Shown here one piece after another: positions 9,075 through 18,312 of a DNA stretch of 64,000 nt. Position 1 is the stretch's first letter. Each line of letters begins with the position of its first letter. A program made the translations under genes and the position numbers. Source of the DNA: Novosphingobium sp. GTDB lineage: Bacteria; Pseudomonadota; Alphaproteobacteria; Sphingomonadales; Sphingomonadaceae. Under the pieces are notes generated by a model that made no database searches, was not told the origin of the DNA, and saw only the letters and a list, made by a program, of their open reading frames with translations. The stretch spans positions 176,909-240,908 of the forward strand of contig JAGIAR010000005.1 in NCBI GenBank assembly GCA_017744735.1. The letters run 5' to 3'.

Positions 9075-9224
9075 CTATGAAATCCGATTGAGCGAGAAGA
9101 ACATCGAAACGCAGGGAATTGCCGTGCCGTTCCAATATATTGGCTTGCTCTACCGGCGACAAGCCTGCACGCGCCGGCGAAGCGGGCGCCGCATTTTTGG
9201 GGACTAACGGACGCGCGCGCGACT

Positions 9225-10262
9225 ATGTATAGGCACGCGATGATCCGCTTACCCATGCCGTGGCCCCGCCCCAGCCGGCCCGACGCGGCGCCGCCGACCG
9301 ACGGCATCCCGCACATCCATCTGATCGACACCGCGATCGCCTCCGAGAACATCGGCGACGAGATCATCGTCGATGCGGCGCGGCGGCATCTTGCCCCGAT
9401 CCTGGCAGACTGCCGCGTATCGAGTTCGTCCGGGCACGACGGCCTCGGCCCGGCAGGGCGCAAGCTCGTCGCCTCGGCGCAGCTCGTGCTGCTGCTCGGA
9501 ACCAATGCGCTCGCTTCGCGATACAAAGTCGGCCGGCGGTTCATGTGGCGGGTCGCGCCGGCCGACGTGCCGCTGCTCGCCGGCAAGGTGGTGCTGTTCG
9601 GCGTGGGCGCGAACACCCCGTTCGACCGTGTGGAGGGGGCGCAGAAGGCCTTCCTGTCGCGCGTGCTTTCGCCGGCCTATCGTCACTCGGTGCGCGATGG
9701 CCGGGCGCAGACGATCGTCGAGGCGGCCGGGCATGTCGCGCTCGACACTTCGTGCCCGACCTTGTGGGACTGCGCAGACGGCCGATACCGCCCGCCCGCG
9801 CGCAAGACGGACACCGTCTGCTTCACCCTTACCGAGCACAAGCCTGACCCGTCGGACTGCCTGCTGATCGAGATACTGTCGGAGGCCTACCGGCGCGTGG
9901 TGTTCTTCCCCCAGCAGGCGCGCGACTTGCGCTATTTGCGCGAGATTACCGACCGGACACAGATAGAAATCCTCGCGCCAAACCTCGCTGCTTATGACCG
10001 CTTCCTCAGTCAGACCGAGACGGACGTCGTGGGCACCCGCCTGCACGGAACCATCCGCGGCGTGCAGCACGGACGGCGCGCACTGGTGGTCCAGATCGAC
10101 AACCGCGCGGAAGATATAGGAAAAGAAACCGGCTTGCCGACCATAAGCCGCAACGCCCTGCCCAAGCTTTCCGAATGGATCCACGGCGCGAGCGAAGCGC
10201 AACTGCGCCTTCCGCAGGAGCAGATCGCGGCGTTCCTGCAACAATTCCCCCCCGCGCGATGA
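9225..10262 (+). CDS. Polysaccharide pyruvyl transferase family protein
   Basis: A 345-residue protein of the family that transfers pyruvate from phosphoenolpyruvate onto sugars of exopolysaccharides (PF04230). Diagnostic segments are IDTAIASENIGDEIIVDAA near the N-terminus, the central GTNALASRYK, and the C-terminal GTRLHGTIRGVQHGRRALV with the conserved GxRxHG motif. The start is uncertain among in-frame ATGs at 9225, 9240 and 9255, none with a clear ribosome-binding site. Its stop overlaps the ATG of the flippase gene by four bases, which implies coupled translation and a shared glycan pathway. Confidence 0.85.
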   Translation: MYRHAMIRLPMPWPRPSRPDAAPPTDGIPHIHLIDTAIASENIGDEIIVDAARRHLAPILADCRVSSSSGHDGLGPAGRKLVASAQLVLLLGTNALASRYKVGRRFMWRVAPADVPLLAGKVVLFGVGANTPFDRVEGAQKAFLSRVLSPAYRHSVRDGRAQTIVEAAGHVALDTSCPTLWDCADGRYRPPARKTDTVCFTLTEHKPDPSDCLLIEILSEAYRRVVFFPQQARDLRYLREITDRTQIEILAPNLAAYDRFLSQTETDVVGTRLHGTIRGVQHGRRALVVQIDNRAEDIGKETGLPTISRNALPKLSEWIHGASEAQLRLPQEQIAAFLQQFPPAR

Positions 10263-11716
10263 CCCAATCCTCGCTCGGAAAGGACAACCGTGCCCGGCTG
10301 AACCGTGGGGCCGCGGCAATGGCCGGCGGCTTCCTCGTGCGTTTCGGCGCCAAGGCGATGTTCCTCGCGGTCGCCGTATTCTTCTATGGTGCCAAGCTGT
10401 TCGGTGCCTACAGCCTCGCGGTCGCGTCGATCGAACTGTTCGTGGTCATCGCCGGGCTGTCGATGAAGAAGCTTCTGTTCAAGATGCTGGATGACAGGGA
10501 CGCACCATCCTCGCCGGCGGAGCGGATCGCCGATGCGGGGATCACCGTGGTCGTCGCCAGCGCGGTTCTCGCGGCAGTGGTCGCGGTCGGATTGTGGGTG
10601 ACCGGACAGGAAGGCGGCGCGGTCGGGCGGATGACGCTGTGGCTGCTGCCGATGGTCGCCGGGCAATGCCTGCTCGATGTCAGCCTGACCGGCATCCGCT
10701 GGGCGGGCCTGGTCCGCTACGAAGTGACCACCCGCAGCCTGGCCGAGCCCTATGCCGGCCTGGCCGCAAGCGTGGCGGCTTATTGGGCCGGCTTTTACGA
10801 GGCCGGGCTGGCGATCGGCTACTGGGTCGGGACGCTCGCGGCGCTGTCGCTTGCTGCATACGGCCTGCATCGGACCGTTGATCTTGCTCCGCTGCGCCAC
10901 TACCGCATCCGGCTCGCCGCGGTCTGGCTGGGCGTCCGCGCCAACTTCACCAACACGTTGAGCGACCTCGCGAACAATCTCTACCAGCGGGTCGACATGT
11001 ATATCGTCGGGATCGCGCTCGGCCCGACCGCGACCGGCGTCTATTCGCTCGCCAAGCAGTTCACCACGCCGATCCGCCAGATCCGCCAGTCCTACGACGC
11101 GCTGGTCATCCCGCTGATCTCGCGCGAACTGAGCGAAGCGCCCTCACCCGAAACCGGCAAGCGGATCGGCGAGATCATGGGCCTGATCCTCAACATCCAG
11201 GTGCCCTATCTGATCGTTTTGGCGGGAGCGGGCGCGGGGATCCTGAGCTATTTCCCGGCCGAGTTCCACAGCGCCTTCCTGCCGATGGTAATCCTCACCG
11301 CCGGCAACCTGCTCCATGCCAGCCACGGTGTGGGCGACACGGTGCTGTCCTACCGCGCGCCGGCGCGCGGCCTCGTCATCACGCTGATCTCGATGGCAGT
11401 GGGTGCGGCGGCGGGGTGGTGGCTGGTGAAGGAACTCGGCCTCACCGGCGCCGCGCTCGGGATCGGGATGAGTTTCGTGTCGAAGGCGATCCTGCGCTAT
11501 TACGCGGTCCGCGCGACCGACGTGCACATTCCGATGCTCAGCGTGTTCGGCCCGGCGAGCCTCTCGCTGGTGCTGGCGACAGCAATCTTCCTCGCCTTCC
11601 GCCTGTTCGCTCCGGCAGAAGGAACGGTCGCGCAAATCGCCGCCACCCTGCTGGCGCTGGGCGCCTTCGCCGCGGTGCTCAAGCTCGATCCGGTGGCGAA
11701 TTTCGGACGGAGATAG
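10259..11716 (+). CDS. Polysaccharide flippase (MATE/MOP superfamily)
   Basis: A 485-residue integral membrane protein with about 12-14 hydrophobic helices along its length (for example FLVRFGAKAMFLAVAVFFYG and the C-terminal SLSLVLATAIFLAFRLF). This pattern, with a conserved central segment NTLSDLANNLYQRVDMYIVG before the seventh span, is that of oligosaccharide or lipid-linked glycan flippases of the Wzx type. It probably moves a lipid-linked sugar unit across the inner membrane. The ATG at 10259 overlaps the pyruvyl transferase stop as ATGA. A tRNA pair follows immediately downstream. Confidence 0.85.
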   Translation: MTQSSLGKDNRARLNRGAAAMAGGFLVRFGAKAMFLAVAVFFYGAKLFGAYSLAVASIELFVVIAGLSMKKLLFKMLDDRDAPSSPAERIADAGITVVVASAVLAAVVAVGLWVTGQEGGAVGRMTLWLLPMVAGQCLLDVSLTGIRWAGLVRYEVTTRSLAEPYAGLAASVAAYWAGFYEAGLAIGYWVGTLAALSLAAYGLHRTVDLAPLRHYRIRLAAVWLGVRANFTNTLSDLANNLYQRVDMYIVGIALGPTATGVYSLAKQFTTPIRQIRQSYDALVIPLISRELSEAPSPETGKRIGEIMGLILNIQVPYLIVLAGAGAGILSYFPAEFHSAFLPMVILTAGNLLHASHGVGDTVLSYRAPARGLVITLISMAVGAAAGWWLVKELGLTGAALGIGMSFVSKAILRYYAVRATDVHIPMLSVFGPASLSLVLATAIFLAFRLFAPAEGTVAQIAATLLALGAFAAVLKLDPVANFGRR

Positions 11717-11731
11717 CAGCGACCAGCACGT

Positions 11732-11808
<77 letters not shown>

Positions 11809-11830
11809 ACCCTCGTGGCCGTTTCCGGTA

Positions 11831-11906
11831 TGGTGGGCCCGGCAGGATTCGAACCCGCGACCTAGCCGTTATGAGCGGCCAGCTCTAACCGCTGAGCTAC
11901 AGGCCC
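11831..11906 (-). tRNA. tRNA with CAT anticodon, probably tRNA-Ile2
   Basis: A 76-nt reverse-strand cloverleaf with encoded CCA: acceptor stem GGGCCTG/CGGGCCC, D arm AGCTCAGCGGTTAGAGCT, anticodon stem GCCG/CGGC with loop CTCATAA (anticodon CAT), and T arm GGGTTCGAATCC. The anticodon alone could mean Met or lysidine-modified Ile. The acceptor and anticodon-stem sequence resembles the AUA-decoding tRNA-Ile2, so isoleucine is preferred. It is 22 bases from tRNA-Pro on the same strand, possibly cotranscribed. Confidence 0.85.
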
Positions 11907-11970
11907 ATTCCATGCCGAAGCGCGCGCGGGTTAGCCGCTTGGCGCGCGCAACACAAGCGCGGCGGAAGCC

Positions 11971-13926
11971 TTACCAACCGCCGCCGCCGCCACCGCCCCC
12001 GCCGCCGCCCGACGAGCCCCCGCCGCCCGAGCCGCCGCTGCTGGGCGAGGACGAGGCGGAGGAGACGGTGCTGGCGAGCGCGCCGCCCATGCTGCTGGCG
12101 AAACCCTGCGGATCGTCCCACACATTGCCGCTGCCGCTGTACCACAGCATGGTCCCGGCGGAGCTGTTGGAAGCGGCCGCCGCCGCGAGCACGGCGGCGA
12201 ATTTCTCGGCCCAGCGGTTCTCGACATCGAGCGCGATCGCATAGGGGAGATAGCGCTCGAACAGCTCGGGGGTCTTTTCGGGAGGATTCATCCGGTCGAG
12301 CCGCTCTTCCTCGGTGATCGAAAGATACTGCTTGAAGCCGGCGATCCGGTCCATCAGCGCCCTGCCCTCGGCGGTCGGTGCATACATCCACCAGAAGGCG
12401 CTGACGACGAGGGGCAAGGTCAACAGCGGGATGAACAGCGCGAAGAGTTGCGCATTGAGCGCGGCGACGATCGTCTCGAAGGCGGCAGCGAGCGCGCCGA
12501 TCACGAGGACGCCGATCGCAACCGCGCGGAAGCAGCCCTTCGCGCTGTCGGTATTCTTGATCACGTAGGATGCCATGATCAGCAGACCCGCCGAAATCAG
12601 CGGCGCGCCGAGCCGGTCGAAGAGCGATATCGAAGGAGTCGCAAGCAGGCCGATCACGGCGGTCGCCAGCACCGCAAGGAACAGCAGCCCCAGGCCGTAG
12701 AGCGCCCAGTCGGTGTTCTTGCGATAGGTCACCTCGTCGTAGGCCGCACCCAGCCCCTTCTCCAGCGCAGAGCGGGCGCCCTGCAGCGTGGTGTGGTTTT
12801 CCTGCTTCAGCTCGATCGTGTCGCCGCCGGCGAACAGCGCGTCGCGCATCGCCACTTCGGGCGCCGGCAGATCCTTCGGACCGAGCGCGGCGCCGAGCTC
12901 GGTCCGGCTCAGCGTGGTGGTCGAGCCGAGATGGAGGAAGCCCGTGTCCTGCTTGGCGATATGGAGCTGGCCCTTGACCCCGAGGAACACCATGGCGGAG
13001 GAGAAGCAGCGGTTGTCGAACCCCATCCGCGCGACGTAGCGCATCGCTGCCGGGGAGAGACCGTCCGGGGGAGAAAAATTCGGGACCACGATGCCTGCCC
13101 GCGGGTTGCGCCCCGCCCTTGCCCAGGCACGGAAATAATAGAACGCCAGACCCACGATCGTGCCGAGGCCGACCACGATCGCGCCCCAATCCTCGAGCCA
13201 CCAGCCGAGCGCGCGCCCGCTGCCGGGTGCGTCCAGCACGCCCTTGGGGAACTTCGCCGACACGGTCAGTCCCTCGTAGCTCGCGAGTGGCGCGGTCGTG
13301 CGGAAGGCGATGTAGCCCGGACGCTCATCGGCCACTTCGGCATTCTTGGCGGTCGAACCCTGTGGGCCGGTCCAGAAATCGGTTGCCGTCGGCGCAACCG
13401 GTTTCGGCAGGGTGATCCGCGCTTCGGCCCGCTCGATCGGGAAGATCCAGCCATTGCCGGTGACGTTCCAGTAGAGCTCGTCGTGATCGGGGCCGTAATA
13501 GATCTGGCGGGTGGTGCGGTAGTGGATCGAATAGGTGTAGACGCCGGGCGCCAGGGTGGTGTCGGCGGACCCGATCCGCACCCGCACCCCGTTGCTCAGC
13601 CCCTCGCGCGACCAGGGCTCGTCCGTCCCGTCGCGCTGCACCGAGACGACCGCGAAGCCGACATGCAGCCGATGGCCGAGATTGTCGGCATAGCTGGTCG
13701 GGAAATCGCGATAGATGCCGTGGCGGATTTGCTGGTTGAGCGCGACGATCCTGATCGTCTCGATCACGTCGAGATCGCCGCTCGGCGCGACGGTGACCTC
13801 GCTCAGATAGTTCAGGATCTTCTCCTGACCTTGCGCCTGCTGCCAGGCATCGGCCTGCGCGGAAACCGCCGCCGGGGCGAGCAGGAGCAGCAGGAGAACA
13901 AAGAGCGAGCGAAGCGCTGCGCGCAT
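11971..13926 (-). CDS. DUF2207 domain-containing membrane protein
   Basis: A 651-residue exported membrane protein. The start MRAALRSLFVLLLLLLAPAA is a signal peptide. The extracytoplasmic DUF2207 domain covers about residues 25-230 (QQIRHGIYRDFPTSY, YSIHYRTTRQIYYGPDHDELYWNVTG), followed by one span (WGAIVVGLGTIVGLAFYYF), a cytoplasmic part and two more hydrophobic segments. The tail is almost pure glycine and serine, typical of the family. Its function is unknown; the gene often pairs with lemA, which starts upstream here with only 11 bases between them. The ATG at 13926 gives the signal peptide; longer readings would run into lemA. Confidence 0.88.
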   Translation of the reverse strand: MRAALRSLFVLLLLLLAPAAVSAQADAWQQAQGQEKILNYLSEVTVAPSGDLDVIETIRIVALNQQIRHGIYRDFPTSYADNLGHRLHVGFAVVSVQRDGTDEPWSREGLSNGVRVRIGSADTTLAPGVYTYSIHYRTTRQIYYGPDHDELYWNVTGNGWIFPIERAEARITLPKPVAPTATDFWTGPQGSTAKNAEVADERPGYIAFRTTAPLASYEGLTVSAKFPKGVLDAPGSGRALGWWLEDWGAIVVGLGTIVGLAFYYFRAWARAGRNPRAGIVVPNFSPPDGLSPAAMRYVARMGFDNRCFSSAMVFLGVKGQLHIAKQDTGFLHLGSTTTLSRTELGAALGPKDLPAPEVAMRDALFAGGDTIELKQENHTTLQGARSALEKGLGAAYDEVTYRKNTDWALYGLGLLFLAVLATAVIGLLATPSISLFDRLGAPLISAGLLIMASYVIKNTDSAKGCFRAVAIGVLVIGALAAAFETIVAALNAQLFALFIPLLTLPLVVSAFWWMYAPTAEGRALMDRIAGFKQYLSITEEERLDRMNPPEKTPELFERYLPYAIALDVENRWAEKFAAVLAAAAASNSSAGTMLWYSGSGNVWDDPQGFASSMGGALASTVSSASSSPSSGGSGGGGSSGGGGGGGGGGGW

Positions 13927-13937
13927 GGGCCCGCTCC

Positions 13938-14492
13938 CTAGCCGAACTCCACCTTGGGCGCGGTCTGGATCGAGGCGTCCGCGTCGGCGTAGGATTCCTC
14001 TTCCCTGAACCCGAACGGACCTGCGATCAGCACCGCGGGGAAGGACTGGATCGACGAATTCAGGTCGCGCACGGTCGCGTTGTAGTAGCGCCTGGCGCCG
14101 GCCAGCTCGTTTTCGGTCTGAGCCAGCTCGTCCTGCAGCTGGCGGAAGTTCGCATCGGCCTTGAGCTGGGGATAGGCCTCGGCCACCACCATCAGGCGCC
14201 CGAGCATTCCGGACAGCGCGGCATCGGCCTGCGCGGTCTCGCCCACGGTCTTCGCCCCGCCCGCGGCGGCGCGCGCGGCGGTGACCGCTTCGAGCAGCTC
14301 GCGCTCGTGGGTCGCGTAGCCTTTGACCGAGGAAACCAGGTTCGGGATCAGATCCGCGCGCCGGCGGAGTTGCACGGTGATCCCGCTCCAAGCCTCGCGC
14401 ACCAGCGCGCGCAGACGTACCAGCCGGTTGTAGAGCGCGACGATGTAGAGCAGCAGCAGGACGATCACGCCCACGACGATCCAGGTAATCAT
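13938..14492 (-). CDS. LemA family protein
   Basis: A 184-residue protein with a single N-terminal membrane anchor (ITWIVVGVIVLLLLYIVALYN) and a soluble coiled helical domain, the LemA fold. The segment VREAWSGITVQLRRRADLIP followed by NLVSSVKGYATHERELLEAV is the family hallmark. Its molecular role is not established; members are associated with envelope processes and lie beside DUF2207 or TPM-domain genes, as here. It is the first gene of the lemA-DUF2207 operon and is divergent from the two-component system. Confidence 0.93.
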   Translation of the reverse strand: MITWIVVGVIVLLLLYIVALYNRLVRLRALVREAWSGITVQLRRRADLIPNLVSSVKGYATHERELLEAVTAARAAAGGAKTVGETAQADAALSGMLGRLMVVAEAYPQLKADANFRQLQDELAQTENELAGARRYYNATVRDLNSSIQSFPAVLIAGPFGFREEESYADADASIQTAPKVEFG

Positions 14493-14608
14493 GGGAATCT
14501 CCCCTCCCGAACGATCAACCCTGCCATAGTGGACTGCGCGAAGGGATTTGTCATCCGCGCTCAGGCCTGCGAAAGCGGGTGCCGAGCAGAGCGCGTCGGG
14601 AGGCGCCG

Positions 14609-15295
14609 ATGAGCCGCAAGATCCTGATTGTCGAAGACGACGAAACCACCGCCTCCTTCATCGCACACGGGCTTGAAGAGCATGGCTTCACCATCGACCG
14701 CGCCGACAACGGCCGCGACGGCCTGTTCCTGGCGACCGACGGCACCTACGATGCGATCGTGCTCGACCGGATGCTGCCGCAGATGGACGGGATGGCGGTG
14801 CTGGGTGCACTGCGCGCAGCAAAGATCGAAACCCCGGTGATCATCCTCTCGGCGCTCGGCACGGCGGACGACCGGGTCGACGGGCTCACCGCCGGGTCGG
14901 ACGATTACCTGGCCAAGCCCTTCGCGCTGGCCGAACTGCTCGCGCGGCTGCGCCTGCTGATCCGCAAGAGCGGCGCGGGTCCACGGGTCGAGACCGTGCT
15001 CGCCTGCGGCGACCTGGCGATGGACCTGCTCGCGCGGCAGGTGCGGCGCGAGGGCAAGACGATCGAACTGCAGCCGCGCGAATTCCGCCTGCTCGAATAT
15101 CTGCTGCGCCATTCGGGGCAGGTAGTCACCCGCACGATGCTGCTCGAAGGGGTGTGGGACTATCATTTCGATCCCGGCACCAATGTGATCGACGTCCATA
15201 TCAGCCGCCTGCGGCGCAAGATCGACGACGGGTTCGCCGAGCCGATGCTGCACACGGTGCGCGGGGCCGGCTACCGGCTCGATTCCGTGCGCTGA
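14609..15295 (+). CDS. OmpR/PhoB-type response regulator
   Basis: A 228-residue two-component regulator. The receiver domain starts KILIVEDDE, has the phosphoacceptor Asp53 in DAIVLDRMLP and the conserved Lys in DDYLAKPF. The C-terminal winged helix contains LQPREFRLLEYLLRHSGQVV and VHISRLRRKIDD. The ATG at 14609 is supported by GGGAGG five bases upstream and removes ten spurious N-terminal residues of the longer reading. The partner sensor kinase begins 3 bases after the stop, so the two form a bicistronic pair. Confidence 0.95.
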   Translation: MSRKILIVEDDETTASFIAHGLEEHGFTIDRADNGRDGLFLATDGTYDAIVLDRMLPQMDGMAVLGALRAAKIETPVIILSALGTADDRVDGLTAGSDDYLAKPFALAELLARLRLLIRKSGAGPRVETVLACGDLAMDLLARQVRREGKTIELQPREFRLLEYLLRHSGQVVTRTMLLEGVWDYHFDPGTNVIDVHISRLRRKIDDGFAEPMLHTVRGAGYRLDSVR

Positions 15296-15298
15296 GCG

Positions 15299-16660
15299 AT
15301 GGGGAGCCTCGCCAGCAGTTCGGCCCGCCTCACCGCGCTGCTGTTCGTCGCGATCTTCGTACCGACCCTCGCGATGCTGGGGTTCATGAGCTACGCGAGC
15401 AGCCAGACGCTCGCCTCGCAGCGCACCGCGCAGATCACCGAACTGCGCGACGAATTGCTGGCCGAATACGCCGGCGGCGGCACTGCCAATCTCGCCGATG
15501 CGATCCGCGACCGGCTGCGGTTCAACCCGCTGGGCGACGAGGTGCTGTCGTACCGCTCCGCAAAGGGCGAGATGCTGGTCGGCAATATCGACCGCTGGCC
15601 CGCCGGCTTCGACCGCCGCGCCCCATGGCTCGAAACCAGCCTGCGGCGTCCGGGCGAGCGCCAGACCCGCCCGGTCGTGGTGCTCGAAACCACCCTGCCC
15701 GACCGCTCGACGCTGCTCACCGGTCATGTCGCCAGCGGCAGCGCCGAGCTGAGCGCGGCGAACCAGTGGGCCTTCCTGCTGGCGCTGCTGGTCGCCGGGC
15801 CGCTCTCGCTCGGTCTCGCCTTCGTGCTGCTGCGGGTGATCGAACGCCGCGTGGCACGAATCGCGCTGATCGCCGAGCGGGTCGGCGAAGGCGATCTCTC
15901 CCGCCGGGTCGAGCTCGGCCGCGGTGAAGACGCCTTCGCCCGGCTCGGCCGCGGGTTCAACGCGATGCTCGACAAGATCGAGGCGCTGGTGCTCGAACTG
16001 CGGCTGGTGACCGACGGCCTCGCGCACGATCTGCGTTCGCCGGTGACGCGGCTGCAATCGGTGATCGAGCGCGCGGCTGAGCGGCAGCGCGATCCAGAGG
16101 CCGCGGCGGCGCTCGACAGCGCGCAGCAGGAGGCGGCCAGCCTCCAATCGATGCTGACCACGGCGATCCAGATCAGCCGCGCAGAGGCCGGGATCGGCCG
16201 CGACCGCTTCGCCCCGGCGGAACTCGCGACGGTGCTGGACGATCTGGTCGAGATCTACGGCCCGCTGGCCGAGGAAAGCGGCTTCACGATCGAGGCCGAG
16301 GCCGAGGCCGGGCTGGTGCTGCCGATCCACCGCGAATTGCTGGGCCAGGCGCTGGGCAATCTGATCGAGAACGCGCTGCGCTACGCCTCGGGCGGATCGC
16401 GCATCGCGCTCGGCGCCGCGCGCGAGGCGGGAACGGTAACCATCTCGGTGGCCGACAACGGGCCCGGCATCGCCGAGGACCGGCGGGGCGAAGCGCTGCG
16501 GCGCTTTGGGCGGCTGGACCCGTCGCGCCACGCGGCCGGCTCGGGACTGGGCCTGTCGCTGGTCGAGGCGGCAGCGCGGCTCCACGGCGGGCGGATCGAA
16601 CTGGCCGATGCGGGGCCCGGGCTGGAAGTGCGCGTGATCCTGCCCGAAGGCGGCGGCTAA
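15299..16660 (+). CDS. Two-component sensor histidine kinase
   Basis: A 453-residue inner-membrane kinase. The N-terminal span is LTALLFVAIFVPTLAMLGF, followed by a periplasmic sensor domain of about 125 residues, a second span at ANQWAFLLALLVAGPLSLGL, a HAMP linker, a HisKA domain with H-box LAHDLRSPVTRLQSVIERA (His243), and an HATPase domain with N-box GNLIENALRYA, DNGPGIA and GSGLGLSLVEAAARLHGG, all intact. It should phosphorylate the adjacent OmpR-type regulator. The stimulus is not visible. Confidence 0.94.
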   Translation: MGSLASSSARLTALLFVAIFVPTLAMLGFMSYASSQTLASQRTAQITELRDELLAEYAGGGTANLADAIRDRLRFNPLGDEVLSYRSAKGEMLVGNIDRWPAGFDRRAPWLETSLRRPGERQTRPVVVLETTLPDRSTLLTGHVASGSAELSAANQWAFLLALLVAGPLSLGLAFVLLRVIERRVARIALIAERVGEGDLSRRVELGRGEDAFARLGRGFNAMLDKIEALVLELRLVTDGLAHDLRSPVTRLQSVIERAAERQRDPEAAAALDSAQQEAASLQSMLTTAIQISRAEAGIGRDRFAPAELATVLDDLVEIYGPLAEESGFTIEAEAEAGLVLPIHRELLGQALGNLIENALRYASGGSRIALGAAREAGTVTISVADNGPGIAEDRRGEALRRFGRLDPSRHAAGSGLGLSLVEAAARLHGGRIELADAGPGLEVRVILPEGGG

Positions 16661-17089
16661 TCAAACGGTCCGGAAAAAAGAACGCGCGGGGCACCGGCGA
16701 CGCGCTGGGCTTCAACGTCGCGAGCGCCTCCGCGCGAACTCGAACTGGATGCAGTTCCCCCCGGTTGGGGAGCGGGACTGGTGCTGCGCCGGGGGGAACT
16801 GCAAACGCCCTATAAGGGGGCGCGGGATCGCCCTCTAGCTGGGCTTGGCTGCGTCAAGCAGCCGGTCCGTGCAGCCCGTGGGGGGCAAGCACGAAGCCTG
16901 TATCGCCGGGGCAGGTGCCACGGGAGACGAGACGGGAATCCTGCGCGCTGTCATTTTATCATCTCTACGCTGTTGCGGCCGCTCTGACCGCACGCCCGAA
17001 CTAGGCCCGCAGGGATAAACCGGCGCTTTCCGAAACATGAAACTTTTGTAATGTTCGGGTCCGCACCGCGCCTGGCGAACGCCGGGTTC
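16661..17089. other. Gene-free stretch rich in hairpins; possible structured RNA
   Basis: 429 bases between convergent genes with no credible reading frame. Besides the long inverted repeat at 16751-16802 there are CGCCC/GGGCG near 16806-16821, GGCTGC/GCAGCC at 16847-16863, and CCCGTGG/CCACGGG at 16875-16924 enclosing CCTG/CAGG. I looked for motifs of RNase P RNA, tmRNA, 6S, 4.5S and the cobalamin riboswitch on both strands and found no convincing match. The part from about 16950 to 17060 is AT-richer. It may hold a small RNA or a composite terminator. Confidence 0.35.
16751..16802. repeat. 14-bp perfect inverted repeat
   Basis: GCAGTTCCCCCCGG at 16751-16764 is matched perfectly by CCGGGGGGAACTGC at 16789-16802, with a 24-nt loop. 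It lies 90 bases after the sensor kinase stop. No U-run follows on either strand, so it is not a canonical intrinsic terminator. Confidence 0.85.
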
Positions 17090-17830
17090 CTAGTTCCCGT
17101 CGACCTTCAGATTCTGTCCGCCACTCTCGTCGACATATTCGCGATTGTCCTCGCAGACATATTCCTGGAGCTTGTAGTCCTTCATCCGCTGGAAGGTCCA
17201 AGTCCAGCTCCACGGCTTCTCGAAATGGTCGTCCACCACCGTGACCTCGTCCTTCAGGTGATCGGGATCGATCAGGCTGATGCGTTCGGTGATCAGCATC
17301 GATTCCGAATGCGGCGCCCAGCGGAAGGTGACGTAGTCCTTGATCCCGGTGGTCTCGACTACGAGCGTATCGCCATCCCAGTGCCCGACCGAGCGGCCGA
17401 AGAAGCTCGGGTCGATCTCGTCCCACTTCGGCAGAGCCTGGTTCATGTAGATCCGGCGGGTCTGGTTGAACGCCTCCTGGGTGATGTTCACCTGGTCGGG
17501 GCGCTGCATCACCTCCATCGGGAACATTCCCATCATCATCGCGGGCATGCCGTCGGGAATGCAATGGACGTAATTGTCGCCGGCCGGCTGGCCTTCGGCG
17601 ATCCGCGCGGCGAGCTTCTTCTGCTGCACGTCCCACGCGGCCTTGTATTCGGGCTTGAGCGGCGGATCGGGGATCGGCGTGGGCGCAAAGCGCGGATCGA
17701 CCGTGTCCGGCTCGGCCACGGTCGGATAGCGCTCCCAGTTGCCCGACAGGTCGGGGCGGGCGTCCTGGGCGGCGGCGGGGGCGGCCAGCACCGCCAGCGC
17801 CAGCGCGGCGCGGCGCAACGTCGCGCGCAT
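17090..17830 (-). CDS. Exported protein of unknown function
   Basis: A 246-residue protein with a signal peptide (MRATLRRAALALAVLAAPAAAQ, cleavage after AQ). The mature part starts DARPDLSGNWERYP, an opening shared by a group of periplasmic proteins in sphingomonads and related bacteria. It contains a Met-rich patch (MPAMMMGMFPMEVM) and a Trp-rich patch (EKPWSWTWTFQRMKDY) compatible with a lipocalin-like barrel. The function is unknown. It is translationally coupled to the upstream DUF6152 gene, whose stop TGA shares its last base with this ATG, so the two probably act together. Confidence 0.8.
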   Translation of the reverse strand: MRATLRRAALALAVLAAPAAAQDARPDLSGNWERYPTVAEPDTVDPRFAPTPIPDPPLKPEYKAAWDVQQKKLAARIAEGQPAGDNYVHCIPDGMPAMMMGMFPMEVMQRPDQVNITQEAFNQTRRIYMNQALPKWDEIDPSFFGRSVGHWDGDTLVVETTGIKDYVTFRWAPHSESMLITERISLIDPDHLKDEVTVVDDHFEKPWSWTWTFQRMKDYKLQEYVCEDNREYVDESGGQNLKVDGN

Positions 17831-18240
17831 CACGAGGTGATCTTGTAGCGGGCGGCATTGGGCACGCCGGGCAGCATCACCTTGCCGCTCGGCAGCGTCA
17901 CCTGGAGCAGCAGCCCGCCGGGCTTGCCGTCGCGCAAGGGCGAGACCACCGCGGTCACCACATCGCCGGTCTTGATCGTGCGCGAGGTCCAGCCGCCGCG
18001 CGACATCATGTTCGGGCTGGTCATCTCCAGCACGAAATGCTTGATCTTGCCCTTCCCCTGCTCGGCATCGATCTCGAGATAGCCGTGCGGGTTGGTCCAC
18101 TGGAACTTGGTGACCTTGCCGTGGAGCGTGATCGAGCGCGAATTGTCGAACATCGCAAAGGAATGGTGCGCGGCAGCGGGCTGCGCCAGCACGGCACATC
18201 CCGCCAGCGCGAGTGCGCCGGCCCATGAGTGGATAGACAT
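17830..18240 (-). CDS. DUF6152 family exported protein
   Basis: A 136-residue protein with a signal peptide (MSIHSWAGALALAGCAVLAQ, then PAAAHHSFAMFD). The mature N-terminus HHSFAMFD and the following ITLHGKVTKFQWTNPHGYL are the signature of DUF6152, small beta-rich proteins with an OB-like appearance and no known activity. It is the first gene of a two-gene unit with the exported protein at 17090-17830; homologous pairs are common in Sphingomonadales. Confidence 0.85.
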   Translation of the reverse strand: MSIHSWAGALALAGCAVLAQPAAAHHSFAMFDNSRSITLHGKVTKFQWTNPHGYLEIDAEQGKGKIKHFVLEMTSPNMMSRGGWTSRTIKTGDVVTAVVSPLRDGKPGGLLLQVTLPSGKVMLPGVPNAARYKITS

Positions 18241-18312
18241 GTACTCTCCCGTTTTTATTGTGCGGGGGAGTGTATCGGGTTGTGGGTTGCGCGCAATGGG
18301 GCGCCAAGCGGA

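Noticed and set aside
11974..12045. Repeat of CCG/CCGCC triplets as a separate element
   Set aside because: It is the reverse-strand coding of the Gly/Ser tail of the DUF2207 protein, common in the family.
12448..16585. Long open readings antisense to DUF2207 (12448-13941) and to the response regulator/kinase genes (14561-16585)
   Set aside because: Low-complexity Arg/Gly/Asp/His composition and no family motifs; typical high-GC shadow frames of the conserved genes.
16741..16980. Known RNA families (6S, RNase P, tmRNA, 4.5S, cobalamin riboswitch)
   Set aside because: Short similarities such as GGTGCC...GGGAATCC do not extend to the conserved cores; no box matches in the right order on either strand.
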